Part shown: positions 15,158 through 23,790 of the stretch, in pieces | How the letters are laid out: every line of letters begins with the position of its first letter | How positions within the stretch are numbered: position 1 is the stretch's first letter | Assembly: GCA_017473435.1 (NCBI GenBank) | Contig: JAFULG010000065.1 | Span: forward strand, 35,030-99,029 | Length of the DNA stretch: 64,000 nt | Direction: 5' to 3' | Origin: Clostridia bacterium | GTDB taxonomy: Bacteria; Bacillota; Clostridia; Oscillospirales; Acutalibacteraceae | Position numbers and translations under genes: made by a program | The notes under the pieces: model-generated | The model's database searches: none | Told to the model about the DNA's origin: nothing | The model's input: the letters and a program-made list of their open reading frames with translations, nothing else

Positions 15158-15775
15158 ATGAGTTCAATGAAAGAAAGAATGCACACGGGAGAAATCTACA
15201 TTCCCGATGACGAAGAGATAATGAGTGAGCAGCTCAAAAGACTCAACAAGCTTTACGACTTCAATATGACACGTCCCACAGAGCTTGACAAAAGAGAGGA
15301 AATGCTTAAAAGCATGTTTGCCGAAATCGGCGAAAACTGCTATATAGAGCCTCCCCTTCACGCCAACCATGCAGGCTACCACGTTCACTTCGGCAATAAC
15401 GTTTATGCAAACTTCGGTCTGACCCTTGTTGACGATACCCACATTTATGTCGGTGACTGCACAATGTTCGGGCCTAACGTTGTTATTGCTACGGCAGGTC
15501 ATCCTATCCTTCCCGAGCTTCGTGAAAAAGCTCTGCAGTTCAATATGCCTGTTCACATCGGCAGAAACTGCTGGCTTGGCGCAGGTGTAATCGTCCTCCC
15601 CGGTGTCACAATCGGCGACAATAGTGTAATCGGTGCCGGCAGTGTTGTTACAAAGGATATCCCTGCAAATGTAATTGCCGTAGGTAATCCTTGCAGAGTG
15701 CTTCGTGAAATCGGAGAAAAGGACAGAGAGTTTTATTTCAAGGACAGAAAGATTTCAGATGAATGGTTTAAGTGA
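15158..15775 (+). CDS. Sugar O-acetyltransferase (maltose/galactoside type)
   Basis: A 205-residue left-handed beta-helix acetyltransferase that uses acetyl-CoA to acetylate sugars. The N-terminal Mac domain (about residues 3-60) with ERMHTGEIYIPDDEE is followed by hexapeptide repeats. The catalytic His lies in ATAGHPIL at about residue 114, and the closing GAGVIVLPGVTIGDNSVIGAG repeats sit at about 147-170. ATG 15158 follows TTTAGGAG. It ends 8 nt before pgsA, so the two are likely co-transcribed. The substrate cannot be told apart between maltose, galactoside and related sugars. Confidence 0.9.
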   Translation: MSSMKERMHTGEIYIPDDEEIMSEQLKRLNKLYDFNMTRPTELDKREEMLKSMFAEIGENCYIEPPLHANHAGYHVHFGNNVYANFGLTLVDDTHIYVGDCTMFGPNVVIATAGHPILPELREKALQFNMPVHIGRNCWLGAGVIVLPGVTIGDNSVIGAGSVVTKDIPANVIAVGNPCRVLREIGEKDREFYFKDRKISDEWFK

Positions 15776-15783
15776 GGTAATTT

Positions 15784-16332
15784 ATGAACTTAGCTAACAA
15801 ATTAACAGTTTTCAGGATGATACTTGTCCCCTTTTTCGTGGTGTTCAACCTGACAGATTTTACAGCCTTTAACGAGCTTATAGCTCTTATCATTTTTGTT
15901 GTGGCAACAATCACCGACAAGCTTGACGGCACTATTGCAAAAAGACAGGGCACGGTGACAAACTTCGGTAAATTTATGGATCCTATGGCAGATAAGCTTC
16001 TTGTCTGCTCAGCACTCATCTGCCTTTGTGCCAAGGGTGAAATTCCTGCCTGGGTAGTGCTTATAATAATCGGAAGAGAGTTTGCAATAAGCGGTATAAG
16101 GCAGATTGCCGCTGACAACGGTGTTGCAATAGCCGCTTCAAAATGGGGCAAGGCAAAAACCGTGGCACAAATGGCTATGATTATCATTATGCTTACAGGA
16201 AAAGCTTTTACAAATCTTACCCTTGACGCATTTTCACTTATTGTGATGTATGCTGCTGTTGCACTTACGGTTATTTCCCTTATTGATTACATTGTAAAGA
16301 ACAGCAAGGTTATTACTATGGGGGAAATGTAA
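15784..16332 (+). CDS. pgsA: CDP-diacylglycerol--glycerol-3-phosphate 3-phosphatidyltransferase
   Basis: Makes phosphatidylglycerol phosphate in the membrane, the committed step to phosphatidylglycerol and cardiolipin. The CDP-alcohol phosphotransferase signature is present at about residues 46-69: DKLDGTIAKRQG...FGKFMDPMADK, with all four Asp positions (family form DGxxAR; here AK-R). Several hydrophobic segments span the 182-residue protein. GAGGTAATTT supplies the ribosome site. A repeat copy follows its stop and a terminator lies at 16430-16468. Confidence 0.93.
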   Translation: MNLANKLTVFRMILVPFFVVFNLTDFTAFNELIALIIFVVATITDKLDGTIAKRQGTVTNFGKFMDPMADKLLVCSALICLCAKGEIPAWVVLIIIGREFAISGIRQIAADNGVAIAASKWGKAKTVAQMAMIIIMLTGKAFTNLTLDAFSLIVMYAAVALTVISLIDYIVKNSKVITMGEM

Positions 16333-16349
16333 AAGCGAAAATAACAGCA

Positions 16350-16406
16350 AACAAGCAAAGTTCTTTGATTCTTTCTTACAAGAAAGAATGCCTTGCGGCG
16401 AGCAAT
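16350..16406 (+). repeat. Gene-end palindromic repeat, copy 4
   Basis: Follows pgsA by 17 nt. The GC end is CCTTGCGGCGAGCAATG, a variant in which the second stem differs (TTGC/GCAA) while the loop GGCGA is kept. Confidence 0.85.
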
Positions 16407-16429
16407 GTATACAATAAACCATACCAACA

Positions 16430-16468
16430 AGGGTCACGGACTTTTCATCTCCGTGACCCTGCTTTTTT
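16430..16468. terminator. Bidirectional terminator between pgsA and ispF
   Basis: AGGGTCACGGA (16430-16440) pairs with TCCGTGACCCT (16450-16460), followed by GCTTTTTT. It lies between opposed repeat copies 4 and 5. A nearly identical TCACGGA hairpin occurs at 26992. Confidence 0.85.
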
Positions 16469-16478
16469 AATCATTTGA

Positions 16479-16541
16479 TGACCTCGCCGGTCGGGCGTTA
16501 CTTTTTTTGTAAAAAAAGTAACCAAAAAAACTTTACTTGTT
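16479..16541 (-). repeat. Gene-end palindromic repeat, copy 5
   Basis: Opposite orientation to copy 4; ends at the ispF stop codon. TGACCTCGCCGGTC end type with hairpin GTTACTTTTTTT/AAAAAAAGTAAC. Confidence 0.85.
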
Positions 16542-17009
16542 TCACCTCAAAAGACACACTGCGTGTGCTGCAATGCCTTCCTTCGCGCCCGTAAAGCCAA
16601 GTCCCTCCTCGGTGGTCGCCTTTACGCTGACACAAGAAGCATCAACACCCATACACTCCGCAATTTTTTCACGCATCGTGTCAATATAAGGGCGAAGCTT
16701 CGGTGCCTGTGCAAGTATTGTTGAGTCAATATTTTCAATTTCAAAGCCTGCTTCTCTTACTCTTTCACAAACAACAGAAAGCAACTTAAGGCTGTCTGCA
16801 CCTTTATAGGCAGGGTCGCTGTCGGGGAAAAGCTTACCGATATCACCGAGAGCCGCCGCACCTAAAAGCGCATCGGAAATCGCGTGGAGCAATACATCGG
16901 CATCGGAATGACCGAGAAGTCCCTTTTCGTGAGGTATATTCACTCCGCCTATAATAAGAGCTCTGCCCTCAACAAGTTTATGTACATCGTATCCGTGTCC
17001 TATTCTCAT
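16542..17009 (-). CDS. ispF: 2-C-methyl-D-erythritol 2,4-cyclodiphosphate synthase
   Basis: Forms the cyclic diphosphate intermediate of the MEP isoprenoid pathway. The metal ligands D8 and H10 (GYDVH) and H42 (in [21 protein letters not shown]) are visible, as is the C-terminal [10 protein letters not shown] loop. Length is 155 residues, normal. The start overlaps the stop of the toprim gene by 4 bp, so it is the last gene of the minus-strand apt-comEC-holA-toprim-ispF operon. ispD is not nearby. Confidence 0.95.
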   Translation of the reverse strand: MRIGHGYDVHKLVEGRALIIGGVNIPHEKGLLGHSDADVLLHAISDALLGAAALGDIGKLFPDSDPAYKGADSLKLLSVVCERVREAGFEIENIDSTILAQAPKLRPYIDTMREKIAECMGVDASCVSVKATTEEGLGFTGAKEGIAAHAVCLLR

Positions 17010-17596
17010 AAGCTTATCTCCTTTGCTTTTTCGATAAATTCCTCATAGGTTACAAACGAATTTAATATTTTAACAAGATTCGAGGTTGACATTCTTTCGG
17101 GCAGGGCAAGGCTTTTTAAAAGCTTCTGCTTTTTAATTTTGCTGTCGGGTCTTCCCGAAAAGCCCCACTCATAAAGGTCAATGTTGGTAATCAGCCGTCT
17201 TTCGCTGTTTTCGCTTTTACCGCAAAGCACCCCGGCCTTGCTAAATGCCTCCAGGAGAACCTCCTCCTTCATACCCTCAACGCCGAGCTTGCCTTCCTTA
17301 CCGCCTTCGGTTTTACGCTTTTCCTTACCGTAAATATCAGGTATGTAGACATTGGTTATCTTTTCCGTGGGCACAACAGAAGAAATAAAATTTCTTATCA
17401 TAAAGCCTGCCGAGTCGCTATCGGTAAGGACGATTATACCTTTCTCGCCTGCAAGGCGGCGGATAAGCTGTTGCTTTTCTTTATCCTTGAAAATACCGAA
17501 GCCGTCGGTTTTTATTAAAAGCCCATCGATTATATTCGACAGCTTTATTATATCGTATTTGCCCTCAACTATAACGGGCCTGTCAAGCTTTATCAT
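17006..17596 (-). CDS. Toprim-domain protein, RNase M5-like (DUF4093)
   Basis: A 196-residue protein with a toprim fold at the N-terminus: VIVEGKYD (catalytic Glu, residues 8-15) and LTDSDSAG (residues 57-64, DxD metal site). The C-terminal half fits the DUF4093 extension seen in RNase M5-type proteins, which mature 5S r[15 protein letters not shown] linker (about 92-104) is highly charged. It overlaps holA by 4 bp and ispF by 4 bp. A role in 5S rRNA maturation is plausible from the family; the exact orthology (rnmV) is not certain. Confidence 0.8.
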   Translation of the reverse strand: MIKLDRPVIVEGKYDIIKLSNIIDGLLIKTDGFGIFKDKEKQQLIRRLAGEKGIIVLTDSDSAGFMIRNFISSVVPTEKITNVYIPDIYGKEKRKTEGGKEGKLGVEGMKEEVLLEAFSKAGVLCGKSENSERRLITNIDLYEWGFSGRPDSKIKKQKLLKSLALPERMSTSNLVKILNSFVTYEEFIEKAKEISL

Positions 17597-18633
17597 ACCT
17601 TGTCACCGTTTGAAACAAGGAAAAGCCTCACCATAAGCTGTTCAAGTATAACAGCGGGGTTGTCCCTGCCGCTTTTAAGCTTAAGGTCAGCCTCCGTAAG
17701 CACATCAATACACTTACGTAAAGTATCAATATCAATTCTCGATGAATCCCTGGCACCGTTTTTCAGGCGGAAAGCTGTTTTGCCGTAGCCGTAGGCCTCA
17801 CTCAGCTCCTCTGCACCCTTACCGCAGGCAAGGGAAACCTTGGCTCTGTACATATCTACATAAGCTCCTACGATTGTTCCGAGAATAAATTCCGGCTGTG
17901 TCTTCTGTCTTAAAAGGATTCCGAGAACCTCGTAGGCCTTATCAAAGTTTTTCATAAGAAGGAACTTTGTAAGGTCATAAATCCTTGCCTCGTCAGTTTT
18001 AACGGCAACCTCGTCAATATGCTTTTTGGTAATTTCTCCCCCTGCGGCATAGTGGCAGACCTTTGAAAGCTCATTTATAAGCACATTGAAATCATCGCCC
18101 ACAACGCTTACAAGGTAGTGCGCACCGTCGGCAGTAAGCACACAGCCCTGCTTTGAAGCCGAGGAAATAAGAGGCTTTATAAGGTCGTTGCCGCTCCTTT
18201 TGTTGAGCTGACAGACAGCACCCTTCTTTTTGATAATATCGGCAATTTTTTTCGCCTTCAAAAGTGAAAAATCGTCAGCCGTCTGCAAGAAAATCAGCAC
18301 CGTGCTTTCCGAAGGATTTTCCAGGTAATCCTTAAGCAGAGTAAAATCGCTGTCATTCATCGCTTCAAGCTTAAGGTCGCGTACAACCACCGCACGACGG
18401 TCACTCATAAGAGGCATCATAATCGCAGCATCGATTATCTCCTGAATATCAATGCCCTTTCCGTCAAAGGTCTGAAGGTTGAAATCAAAAAAATCCTTGC
18501 TGACTGCCTTTTCGGCCAAGGTATCGCTGTAATATTTTTTGAGATAAGCCTCATTGCCGCAGAAAAGATATACGGGCAGAAAATCGCCGCTTTTTATATG
18601 CGCCTTCAACTGCTTTTCATCAAATTCTGCCAT
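17593..18633 (-). CDS. holA: DNA polymerase III subunit delta
   Basis: The clamp-loader subunit that opens the beta clamp. The 346-residue protein has the HolA pattern: an N-terminal AAA-like domain with PVYLFCGNEAYLKKYY at about 18-33, no Walker ATPase signature of its own, and a C-terminal collar domain. The FD(F)NLQTFDG segment near residue 48 is typical. It is 6 nt downstream of comEC and overlaps the toprim gene, a common Clostridia order. Confidence 0.92.
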   Translation of the reverse strand: MAEFDEKQLKAHIKSGDFLPVYLFCGNEAYLKKYYSDTLAEKAVSKDFFDFNLQTFDGKGIDIQEIIDAAIMMPLMSDRRAVVVRDLKLEAMNDSDFTLLKDYLENPSESTVLIFLQTADDFSLLKAKKIADIIKKKGAVCQLNKRSGNDLIKPLISSASKQGCVLTADGAHYLVSVVGDDFNVLINELSKVCHYAAGGEITKKHIDEVAVKTDEARIYDLTKFLLMKNFDKAYEVLGILLRQKTQPEFILGTIVGAYVDMYRAKVSLACGKGAEELSEAYGYGKTAFRLKNGARDSSRIDIDTLRKCIDVLTEADLKLKSGRDNPAVILEQLMVRLFLVSNGDKV

Positions 18634-18639
18634 AAGAAC

Positions 18640-20559
18640 TCACCTCTTAACTGTAATGCTTTCCCCTTTGCCGAGGAAAAATTCCTCGCCGTTAATACTA
18701 ATAACAGCTCCGTCATCATAATTTTCAATTATTATATCACAATCATCCGCATATTGCAAAGCCTCACAGGAAAAATCACAAATATATTTTCCGTCAAGTC
18801 TGCTCTGATATCTTTCTCCCTTTTTAACAGCAAAAAGCTCTGCGCCCCTTGAATCGAGACAGGACTCAAAAAGTCCGGCTTCATAGCTTGGTATATCAGT
18901 AACAAGCACGGCTTTACCGTCACTTTCAACCGCCACGGCAATTCTGCCCTCATAATCGGCAAGATGAATTTTCACACCCTTATCAGAGTTATTCTCATAA
19001 AATACCGTAAGGCCGAGGGAAATCACAACCGCTGATATTACAAGCCCTCTTCTGACAGGCGCGTTACTCCTTTTGAAAAAAGCAAGACTCAGTAAAAGGA
19101 TAAGCACCGCCGCCTCAATGTACAAAGGAAGATTTTCCGCGTTAAAAACAAGAAAGGCATTTCTCAGCTCAGAAAACTCCGAGGCTGTAAAAATAACATA
19201 TTCTGAAACAAGCTTTACAATTATACCTACGGGCAAAGCAATAAAGCTGACACCCGACAACAAAACATAAGCACCTGAAAGCATTAGCAAAGGAGTAACC
19301 GCAAAGCTTATGAGTATATTGACCCAGGCGGACACCGTAGAAATTCCTCCGAAATTATAAATCAGCACAGGGAAGGTAAATACAAGAACGCTTATGCTTA
19401 TAAAAAACAGATCACTGCAATATATAACAAGCTTTTTAAAAGGAGTGTTAATGCTTTTTCCGCCTAAAAATTCACCGCATCTTTTCATATAAAGCTGACC
19501 GAGGGTAAGTATGCCGAGAGTAGACAGAAAGGAAAGCTGTAAGGAAACGCTCAATACACACATCGGATTAAAAAGTATCATAACAAATACTGCAAAGCCG
19601 AGGCTGTTGAGGCTGTCGCTTCTGTAACGGGAAAGCTTACCGATAAGATAAACCGCACTCATAAACCCGGCACGCTTAACCGATTCACTCATACCTGCAA
19701 GAAACATAATGAAAAACACAGTAAAAAGCAAAAGCATATATTTCAGTTTAGCTCCCTTACCCTTTTCGGGAATAAGCTCACCGAGAGAATAAACCCATAC
19801 CGAAAGGTGAAGCCCCGACACAGCCAGCAAATGGGCGATTCCCGTTTCACGGAAGGCATCGTAAAGTCTGTCGTCAAGCACGCTTTTGTCACCCGTAAGT
19901 ATACCTACAAGCAAGCCTGCAATTCTGTCACCGAAGCCGTAACGCAACCTTTCTGCCACAAAGGAACGTATTTTATGAAAATAATAATTTACGCCCCTGA
20001 AGCAAGGCTTAGTGCAGGTAAAATCCGTAACCGAATAAGCACCCAGCAGAATATTCTCTCCCATAAAATAACGGCTGATGCTCTTTTCTCCTTCACCGGG
20101 AATATAGACCTTACCCGTGAAGCTGACACAGTCGCCTATCTCAAGCAAATCAAGGTCAATTCCGTCCTTCATCGGAGAAAAGGAAAGGCGAAGCTTTCCC
20201 TTTGCTTTTTCGCCGCCGACACTTTCAAGCTCAAGCACACAGTAATGGCGACCCTTATCCTTTTTCATATAAGGTGCTTCGCTTACCGTAGCCCTGACCT
20301 CAACGCTGTTACCCGTAAGGCTTTGGGTGTGCAGTCTTTCATTATTATAATGGACAAACAGAAAGCAGACAGCTGCCGCCGTAAACAAGCATACGGGCAC
20401 GGTATCTGTCTGCCTTAAATTTTTGTTGAGTAACGAAAAGAACCCCAATGTCAACGAAGCCGCACAAACGCACATAGCAACGTCCGACCTGTTGATAAAA
20501 GCCGAAGCAAGCATAAAACCAAAGCCTGTGAAGCCGACTACGGCAAATGGTCTTTTCAT
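18640..20559 (-). CDS. comEC: ComEC/Rec2-family DNA-uptake membrane protein, short form
   Basis: The inner-membrane channel for transforming DNA. It has hydrophobic segments at the N-terminus, a DUF4131-like soluble region (about residues 60-190) and the Competence domain (about 195-500) with the HLLAVSGLHLSVW box at about 238-250 and many membrane helices. The C-terminal part (about 510-639) is only some 130 residues and shows no HxHxDH metal motif, so the metallo-beta-lactamase domain found in long ComEC proteins is absent or decayed. It starts 5 nt after the phosphoribosyltransferase gene. Whether the cell is competent cannot be told. Confidence 0.87.
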   Translation of the reverse strand: MKRPFAVVGFTGFGFMLASAFINRSDVAMCVCAASLTLGFFSLLNKNLRQTDTVPVCLFTAAAVCFLFVHYNNERLHTQSLTGNSVEVRATVSEAPYMKKDKGRHYCVLELESVGGEKAKGKLRLSFSPMKDGIDLDLLEIGDCVSFTGKVYIPGEGEKSISRYFMGENILLGAYSVTDFTCTKPCFRGVNYYFHKIRSFVAERLRYGFGDRIAGLLVGILTGDKSVLDDRLYDAFRETGIAHLLAVSGLHLSVWVYSLGELIPEKGKGAKLKYMLLLFTVFFIMFLAGMSESVKRAGFMSAVYLIGKLSRYRSDSLNSLGFAVFVMILFNPMCVLSVSLQLSFLSTLGILTLGQLYMKRCGEFLGGKSINTPFKKLVIYCSDLFFISISVLVFTFPVLIYNFGGISTVSAWVNILISFAVTPLLMLSGAYVLLSGVSFIALPVGIIVKLVSEYVIFTASEFSELRNAFLVFNAENLPLYIEAAVLILLLSLAFFKRSNAPVRRGLVISAVVISLGLTVFYENNSDKGVKIHLADYEGRIAVAVESDGKAVLVTDIPSYEAGLFESCLDSRGAELFAVKKGERYQSRLDGKYICDFSCEALQYADDCDIIIENYDDGAVISINGEEFFLGKGESITVKR

Positions 20560-20564
20560 TTTAA

Positions 20565-21104
20565 TCAGTCATGAAAGAAAAGAGGAAGCTCCTCAAGGAA
20601 GATAATATCGTCACGCTTTGCGGCATCGCCCTCAGCGAGGATAGCCGCCTTGGCAACCACGTTTGTATCGAACTTTTCGAGAAGCTTTTCAACGGCAAGG
20701 AGTGATTCACCGGTGCTGATAACGTCGTCAAGGATAACAACTTTTTTGCCTGTAAGCTTTTCGCCCTCAAGGGAATCAAGGAAAAGTGTCTGCTCCTTAT
20801 CGGTTGTGATTGAGCGCACATTTACGCTCACGGGATTCTGCATATAAAGCTTTGCACCCTTACGGCAGATATAGTAAGGCTTACCGCTCTGTCTTGCCAT
20901 TTCGTGAGCAAGAGGAATTGCCTTTGCCTCGGGAGCTACAATAGCATCAAACTCGGGGCATTTTTTAATAAGCTCACCTGCAGCGGCAACAGTCATTTCA
21001 ACGTCTCCGAAAATTACAAAGCCTGCAATATCAAGCTTATCGTTAACCTTACATATAGGAAGATCTCTTTCAAGACCTGCGATTGTCATTTTGTAAAAGC
21101 TCAT
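20565..21104 (-). CDS. Phosphoribosyltransferase, adenine-type
   Basis: A 179-residue type I phosphoribosyltransferase that joins a base to PRPP. The PRPP-binding motif VVILDDVISTGES lies at about residues 121-133. An APEAKAIPLAHEMA segment near 58-71 and the hood-region RKGAKLYM are as in adenine or xanthine phosphoribosyltransferases. It leads the operon with comEC, holA, toprim and ispF. Purine salvage is the likely role; adenine versus xanthine is not resolved, so no symbol is given. Confidence 0.82.
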   Translation of the reverse strand: MSFYKMTIAGLERDLPICKVNDKLDIAGFVIFGDVEMTVAAAGELIKKCPEFDAIVAPEAKAIPLAHEMARQSGKPYYICRKGAKLYMQNPVSVNVRSITTDKEQTLFLDSLEGEKLTGKKVVILDDVISTGESLLAVEKLLEKFDTNVVAKAAILAEGDAAKRDDIIFLEELPLFFHD

Positions 21105-21234
21105 AATTTCTCCGTCCTTATAAATAAATTACTATTTGATTTTATCACTCCGGGCAGACATTGTCAATAAAAAATCTTGACATATTTTCTCTGTTATGAT
21201 TAAATGTTCTTATCAGACGAAAGGCGGTAATATT

Positions 21235-22596
21235 ATGAAGAAAACAGCCAAAAAACTTTTGAGCATCCTTCTTTCTGCGCTTATGCTTCTCCCCTTTTCA
21301 GCCGTAGCTTTTGCCGCAGACGGTGACTACACAATCAATTCACCCTACGCTGACGTAATCTGGGAGGGCGAAAACGCCTGGGGTGCATACAAAGGCAACC
21401 TCCACTCACACACAACCTACAGCGATGCTGATGTTGACCTTGCAACAATGGTCAAGGAATACTACAATCAGGGCTATGACTTCCTTGCAAACGCTGACCA
21501 CGGCATTACCGGCAAGGAGTGGAACAGGCATCAGACCTTCCTTCCCCTTTACGCTTATCAGACCCTTCTCGGCAACAAGGTTCAGCACCTCACCGACGAG
21601 GAATTTGAAGGCATCACATCGGGCACATATCCCACAGCTGACGGCACGGTAAGAGGCAACGGTATGACCTGCGTTGTTGGTGCAAACGAGCTTAACAACC
21701 TCACCCTTACAAAAAGCCACGTAAACGGCTATTTCCTTCCCGAGGGTGTCGGTGACGGCTTCGGTGGAAGAGAAAACGGCTTTGAATTGGCAGTTGCCTT
21801 TGTTGACAAGGCCGGCGGACTTTCTCACATCAACCATCCCGGCGACTTCCTTGAATCAAGTAGAAACATTGATGCTGTAAGCGATAAAGAAAATGTTGCC
21901 TTGTTCGGTGACATTCTCCTTAAGTATGACTCCTGCCTCGGTATTGAGGTTTTCAACGAAAACAACAGCGTCACTCCCTACGACCGTATTCTCTGGGACA
22001 ACCTGCTTATGTACTGTCTCCCTTACGGCAAGAATGTTATCGGCTTCAGCAACACCGACGCTCACAGAACAGAGGATATCGACACCTCCTTCAGCGTGTT
22101 TATGATGGAGGAGAACACATCAGAAAAGGTTAAGGAAACTATGCAGTCAGGTGCTTTCTTTGCTGTTACAAGACGACTTAAGGCTAACGATGTTATCGGT
22201 CCTGCAAAGGAGATTGACGCACGCAATACAGACATCCCCTATCCCATTTTCACAAAGGTTGAGGTAGAGGGTCACGAGATCAGCGTAAAAGCTGAAAACG
22301 CTGACACAATTCAGTGGATTGCTGACGGTAAGGTTATCGCATCCGGAAGCATCTCCGACGGCTATGACTGTCTGGACCTTGATACCGTTGACGGTGCAGA
22401 GGACTTCACCTATGTAAGAGCCGAGCTTTTCGGCAAGGGCGGCATCTGCCTTACCCAGGCTCTCGTTATTGAGGACGGAAGCGCAACTCCCACATATGAG
22501 GGTGCAAAGGGCTTTGACGCTATCATCAAGAACATTGTCTATTTCTTCAAGAGCTCACTTCTCTGGACAATCATAGTTGAAATTACAAGACTGTAA
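21235..22596 (+). CDS. Secreted PHP-domain protein
   Basis: A 453-residue exported protein. The signal peptide MKKTAKKLLSILLSALMLL...AFA ends near residue 28. A PHP phosphoesterase-like domain follows with GNLHSHTTYSDAD (metal His/His/Asp) at about 49-62, NADHG at about 82-86, SHINHPGDF and NTDAH. The last 25 residues (FDAIIKNIVYFF...) form a hydrophobic helix that could hold it at the membrane. ATG 21235 follows AAAGGCGG; an in-frame ATG at 21196 has no ribosome site and would spoil the signal peptide. The substrate is unknown. Confidence 0.85.
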   Translation: MKKTAKKLLSILLSALMLLPFSAVAFAADGDYTINSPYADVIWEGENAWGAYKGNLHSHTTYSDADVDLATMVKEYYNQGYDFLANADHGITGKEWNRHQTFLPLYAYQTLLGNKVQHLTDEEFEGITSGTYPTADGTVRGNGMTCVVGANELNNLTLTKSHVNGYFLPEGVGDGFGGRENGFELAVAFVDKAGGLSHINHPGDFLESSRNIDAVSDKENVALFGDILLKYDSCLGIEVFNENNSVTPYDRILWDNLLMYCLPYGKNVIGFSNTDAHRTEDIDTSFSVFMMEENTSEKVKETMQSGAFFAVTRRLKANDVIGPAKEIDARNTDIPYPIFTKVEVEGHEISVKAENADTIQWIADGKVIASGSISDGYDCLDLDTVDGAEDFTYVRAELFGKGGICLTQALVIEDGSATPTYEGAKGFDAIIKNIVYFFKSSLLWTIIVEITRL

Positions 22597-22612
22597 AAAT
22601 TAAACAAAAATT

Positions 22613-22657
22613 GCCCTGTTTTCCGCAGTAAGAGAAACGGAAAACGGGGCGTTTTCT
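22613..22657 (+). terminator. Terminator of the PHP gene
   Basis: GCCCTGTTTTCCG (22613-22625) pairs with CGGAAAACGGGGC (22638-22650), followed by GTTTTCTT. Confidence 0.88.
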
Positions 22658-22720
22658 TATGCTTAAAAAGCGCTTTTGTTGTGCATTATTCACATAATTA
22701 TATTATTATGTTGAAAACTC

Positions 22721-22749
22721 TTGACGGTTGAATTAAAAAAGTATATAAT
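22721..22749 (+). promoter_or_regulatory. Orphan consensus promoter
   Basis: TTGACG (22721-22726), 17-nt spacer, TATAAT (22744-22749), with no recognisable gene downstream. Confidence 0.75.
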
Positions 22750-22755
22750 TAAGAC

Positions 22756-23280
22756 ACAATAAAGAAAGGGGTGTTACCGATGTACTGTTTAATGTAAACC
22801 GTACGATTTGATAACATTACAAATTAAAATGTCAGACGTTGCAGTGTTTTGTAACGGTAAATAAAAGTGAATTTATCAGATCGGACGAACCGACCTAATT
22901 ATATATATGAGAAAACACAGTTATGTGACTTTCCCTTGCAGAGGAAAGGGAAAGATGGAGAAAACAAAAGGTATCTCGTAGCCGAAGGAGAAAAGGTTCG
23001 TAGGAGAAAAGAAAAAGGGATACGGAAGAAGTGTATTCCACGGCTTAAGGAGAAATAAGTCAGCGAATCAGGGCATTCACAAAAAAACAAAAGGGCAAAA
23101 AGACTTACGGGTTTGAGAAGCATATACACTCCCCCGAAGCAAATGCCGAAACTAAAGGTTTAATAAAGGTTAAAAGGTGAATAAAAGAGATACAAGGACA
23201 ATTTAATAGTATAACTAAATAATAAAAAGACATCTTATAATAAATTGAGCCGTTGCTAAAAAAGCAGCGGCTTTTAATTC
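22756..23280 (+). ncRNA. Candidate long untranslated transcript
   Basis: From the orphan promoter to the hairpin GCCGTTGCT/AGCAGCGGC (23249-23271) with CTTTTAATT. Near the 5' end, AAAGGGGTG precedes a five-codon ORF (MYCLM, 22780-22797). A GTAC.GTTTA atg TAAAC.GTAC hairpin overlaps that ORF, and TTTCCCTT/AAGGGAAA lies near 22930-22956. The rest is purine-rich. The only longer frame (22867-23058) is very basic and unconvincing. Confidence 0.45.
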
Positions 23281-23339
23281 GCAATTCGTAATGCGCAATT
23301 CGCAATTATTTCTGACTTTAACTGACCTTTATACATTTG

Positions 23340-23750
23340 TATATAAAGAAAAAGAAAAGTAAAAATTAAAAGAGATATAAAAAGTAAAATATAAGTTAAT
23401 GTAAAAGTAAAATGCATTTGCATGCATTTGCATGCATTTGCATATAAAGAAAAGTAAAAAGAAAATATAAAACTAAAGTAAAAATATATGTAAAAGTAAA
23501 AATGAGCTTATGCAATTGCATGCATTTGCAGGTAATACTAATACTTATTCTAATGTTAAATCTTATGTTAATGTTAAATATAAGTCTTATGCTCAAGCAT
23601 GCTCGTGTAGGTAATACTAATACTAATACTAATTCTATTTCTGATGTTAATTCTAATACTAATGTTTGTGTTAATGTTAATGCTATGCATATGCCATCAC
23701 ACAAATACACACATATTCATATAAACATTGACAACCTCCCCTTTTGACTG
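23340..23750. repeat. Low-complexity degenerate hexamer tract
   Basis: The left part is built of A/G-rich hexamers (AAAGTAAAA.. type) with three TGCATTTGCA direct repeats (23411-23443). The right part is built of AATACT/AATGTT hexamers. There is no supported gene between 22597 and 23790. Confidence 0.65.
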
Positions 23751-23790
23751 TATAATCGTATAAGATGTTTCACAAAGGAGAGGTAAAGAT

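Noticed and set aside
22867-23058. 63-residue basic frame from a GTG
   Set aside because: No ribosome site; composition follows the purine-rich DNA rather than a protein family.
23502-23747. 81-residue frame rich in Asn-Thr and Met-Leu
   Set aside because: A by-product of the AATACT/AATGTT hexamers; no ribosome site.
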